DNA of 37,531 nucleotides, taken from assembly GCF_030063355.1 (NCBI RefSeq), contig NZ_JASISZ010000076.1, positions 1-37,531 on the forward strand, written 5' to 3'. The translations under genes were made by a program, and so were the position numbers. Of the stretch, positions 36,642-37,531 are shown one piece after another. The notes under the pieces were generated by a model. The model was not told the DNA's origin. It did not search any database and was given only the letters and a program-made list of their open reading frames with translations. This DNA comes from Streptomyces sp. PH10-H1 (GTDB lineage Bacteria; Actinomycetota; Actinomycetes; Streptomycetales; Streptomycetaceae). Within the stretch, counting starts at the first letter, position 1. Each line of letters begins with the position of its first letter.

Positions 36642-37034
36642 GCGGAGCCTCCGAACAGGATGCCGAGCGAATCTGGGTTGTATCCAGGGGCTGGCTGGGC
36701 GGGTGCCGGGGCCTCGCGGAGCCGGGCCTGCCGATCGTGATGGGCCAGGACGTTGCTGATGACCTCATCCTTGCTGGGGGTGAGGTAGACCTGGGTGGTG
36801 CTGAGTTCCTTGTGAGCGAGGACCCATTGGACGTCGACGAGGGACAAATCGGGGTCCTGGGCCATGCGGTAGGACGCGGTGTGACGCAGGTCGTGGAGCG
36901 TCCAGTTGGAACCCAGAAGGTCGTTCGCGCGGTTGAACATGGCGCGGGCCGCAGGATAGTTCAGCGGTCGCCACGGCCGCCGCAGCGTCCACCACAGCGG
37001 CTCCCCACGGCCTCTCGGCACTCCGTTCTGCCAG
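36638..37034 (-). pseudogene. Tyrosine recombinase (TnpA-like), cut by an IS
   Basis: The surviving C-terminal part (about 130 residues) carries HDLRHTASYRMAQDPDLSLVDVQWVL, with His and Arg of the active site, and AHKELSTTQVYLTP, with the nucleophile Tyr. The frame runs upstream through WQNGVPRGRGEPLWWTLRRP and ends at a TGA inside what looks like the terminal sequence of an IS1380-family element. The N-terminal domain and first catalytic Arg are therefore missing from the window. It would be the first gene of the recombinase operon, coupled to the next by a TTGA overlap. It is probably inactive. Confidence 0.82.
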
Positions 37035-37092
37035 GCCTGGGCGTTTCACCAGAGTGGCTGGGGTTGTTGACGGAGTGTGAGACGAAAAGAAG

Positions 37093-37159
37093 AGGTGCCT
37101 TCTGACCTGCTTGGATGCGACTTGCTGAGGGTCGTATCGGGGCGGGTCGGAAGGCACCT
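37093..37159. promoter_or_regulatory. Inverted repeat ahead of the transposase gene
   Basis: AGGTGCCTTCTGACC (37093-37107) pairs with GGTCGGAAGGCACCT (37145-37159), one mismatch in 15. In a read-through transcript the hairpin would sit six bases before the transposase GTG and could hide its ribosome site, a way to limit transposase from outside promoters. That role is inference. Confidence 0.7.
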
Positions 37160-37164
37160 TTCAC

Positions 37165-37531
37165 GTGCAGGATAGCGAGTGGAGTCGGGGTCTGGCCATG
37201 TCGGCGGACGGCAGGGGCCAGATCGGGCACGTCGGCGGGGTTCACCTACGGTTGCTGGCCGAGCGCACCGGGCTGACCAGTGCATTGTCGGGCGCGTTGC
37301 GGCGGCGGGGGTTCCATCCGTTGCACGACCGGGGCCAGGTACTGGTGGACCTGGCGGTGGCCATCGCGCTAGGGGCGACGTGCATCCGCGACATCCGCCT
37401 GCTCGAGCACCAGCGCGCGGTCATCGGCCCAGTCGCCTCCTTCCCTACGGTGTGGCGCGCGCTCAAGGAGGCCGACGAGGCGGCGCTTCGAAGGATCGAG
37501 CGCGCCCGCGCGGCTGTGCGCCGCCACGTGT
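37165..37531 (+). CDS. IS1380-family transposase, N-terminal part (runs off the window)
   Basis: Open from GTG 37165 to the last base, 122 codons. The translation includes LAMSADGRGQIGHVGGVHLR, LAERTGLTSALSGALRRRGF, HPLHDRGQVLVDLAVAIALGA and GPVASFPTVWRALKEADEAALRRI. This is the N-terminal region of IS1380-type DDE transposases. The catalytic acidic residues lie beyond the window. It is transcribed opposite to the recombinase gene it interrupts. Confidence 0.85.
   Translation, partial: MQDSEWSRGLAMSADGRGQIGHVGGVHLRLLAERTGLTSALSGALRRRGFHPLHDRGQVLVDLAVAIALGATCIRDIRLLEHQRAVIGPVASFPTVWRALKEADEAALRRIERARAAVRRHV

Larger units (their letters stand above)
37035..37531 (+). mobile_element. IS1380-family insertion sequence, left part
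   Basis: The element starts near 37035 with a terminal sequence CCTGGGCGTTTCAC-like (37035-37048) that interrupts the recombinase gene and continues past the right edge. It contains an inverted repeat and the start of a transposase. The exact boundary is inferred from loss of homology and the recalled termini of related elements; the right end and target duplication are outside the window. Confidence 0.75.

Noticed and set aside
36765..37157. Open frame across the recombinase/IS junction on the minus strand
   Set aside because: It mixes an out-of-frame reading of the recombinase with IS terminal sequence and has no family resemblance.

Overview
The window is very GC-rich, starts genes freely with GTG and carries Streptomyces hallmark genes, so it is most likely a chromosomal segment of a Streptomyces or a close relative. 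The anchor is bldG (27573-27914) with its anti-sigma partner downstream. As I recall it, the order tmk fusion, topA, methyltransferase, lipoprotein, hppA, anti-sigma gene, bldG, helicase, tad genes matches the bldG neighbourhood of S. coelicolor. No database search was run.

Layout. 1-5745: a MarR regulator divergent from an MFS exporter, a PAS-SpoIIE phosphatase-ATPase signalling protein whose 3' end is partly duplicated, and a type II NADH dehydrogenase. 5881-9643: a TetR regulator behind a promoter with two similar operator-like motifs, a sigma factor fused to a zinc-finger and membrane module with an outer NPCBM-like domain, and a DsbA/FrnE-like oxidoreductase. 9700-11760: a decayed ATPase-type regulator. 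12074-18069: an MFS-thymidylate kinase-coiled-coil fusion and topoisomerase I, separated by a strong terminator. 18229-19848: a solitary large serine recombinase between topA and a small membrane protein gene. 20456-21721: two TM2 proteins flanking a DUF2752 protein. 21837-26643: a methyltransferase, a lipoprotein and the H+-pyrophosphatase, whose stop codon appears lost so that its frame runs into the lipoprotein gene. 27053-30567: the bldG pair and a DECH helicase. 30589-33640: a compact Tad/Flp pilus operon read leftward.

The Tad operon ends abruptly. Only the C-terminal part of its ATPase gene tadA remains, and beyond about 33627-33640 the sequence is foreign and lower in GC. It holds a small hydrophobic protein, a terminator, and two translationally coupled tyrosine recombinases, the upstream one cut by an IS1380-family element that runs off the right edge. 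This resembles an integrated Tn554-like or recombinase-in-trio element that interrupted the pilus ATPase and was later hit by an IS.

Functional links: the PAS-SpoIIE protein, the bldG pair and the sigma fusion are all partner-switching or sigma-control components. The helicase and Tad genes form a conserved neighbourhood of unknown joint role. The most unusual points are the sigma-membrane-NPCBM fusion, the hppA/lipoprotein read-through, the disrupted tadA with nested recombinases and IS, and the lone serine recombinase. None is clearly a wholly undescribed system.
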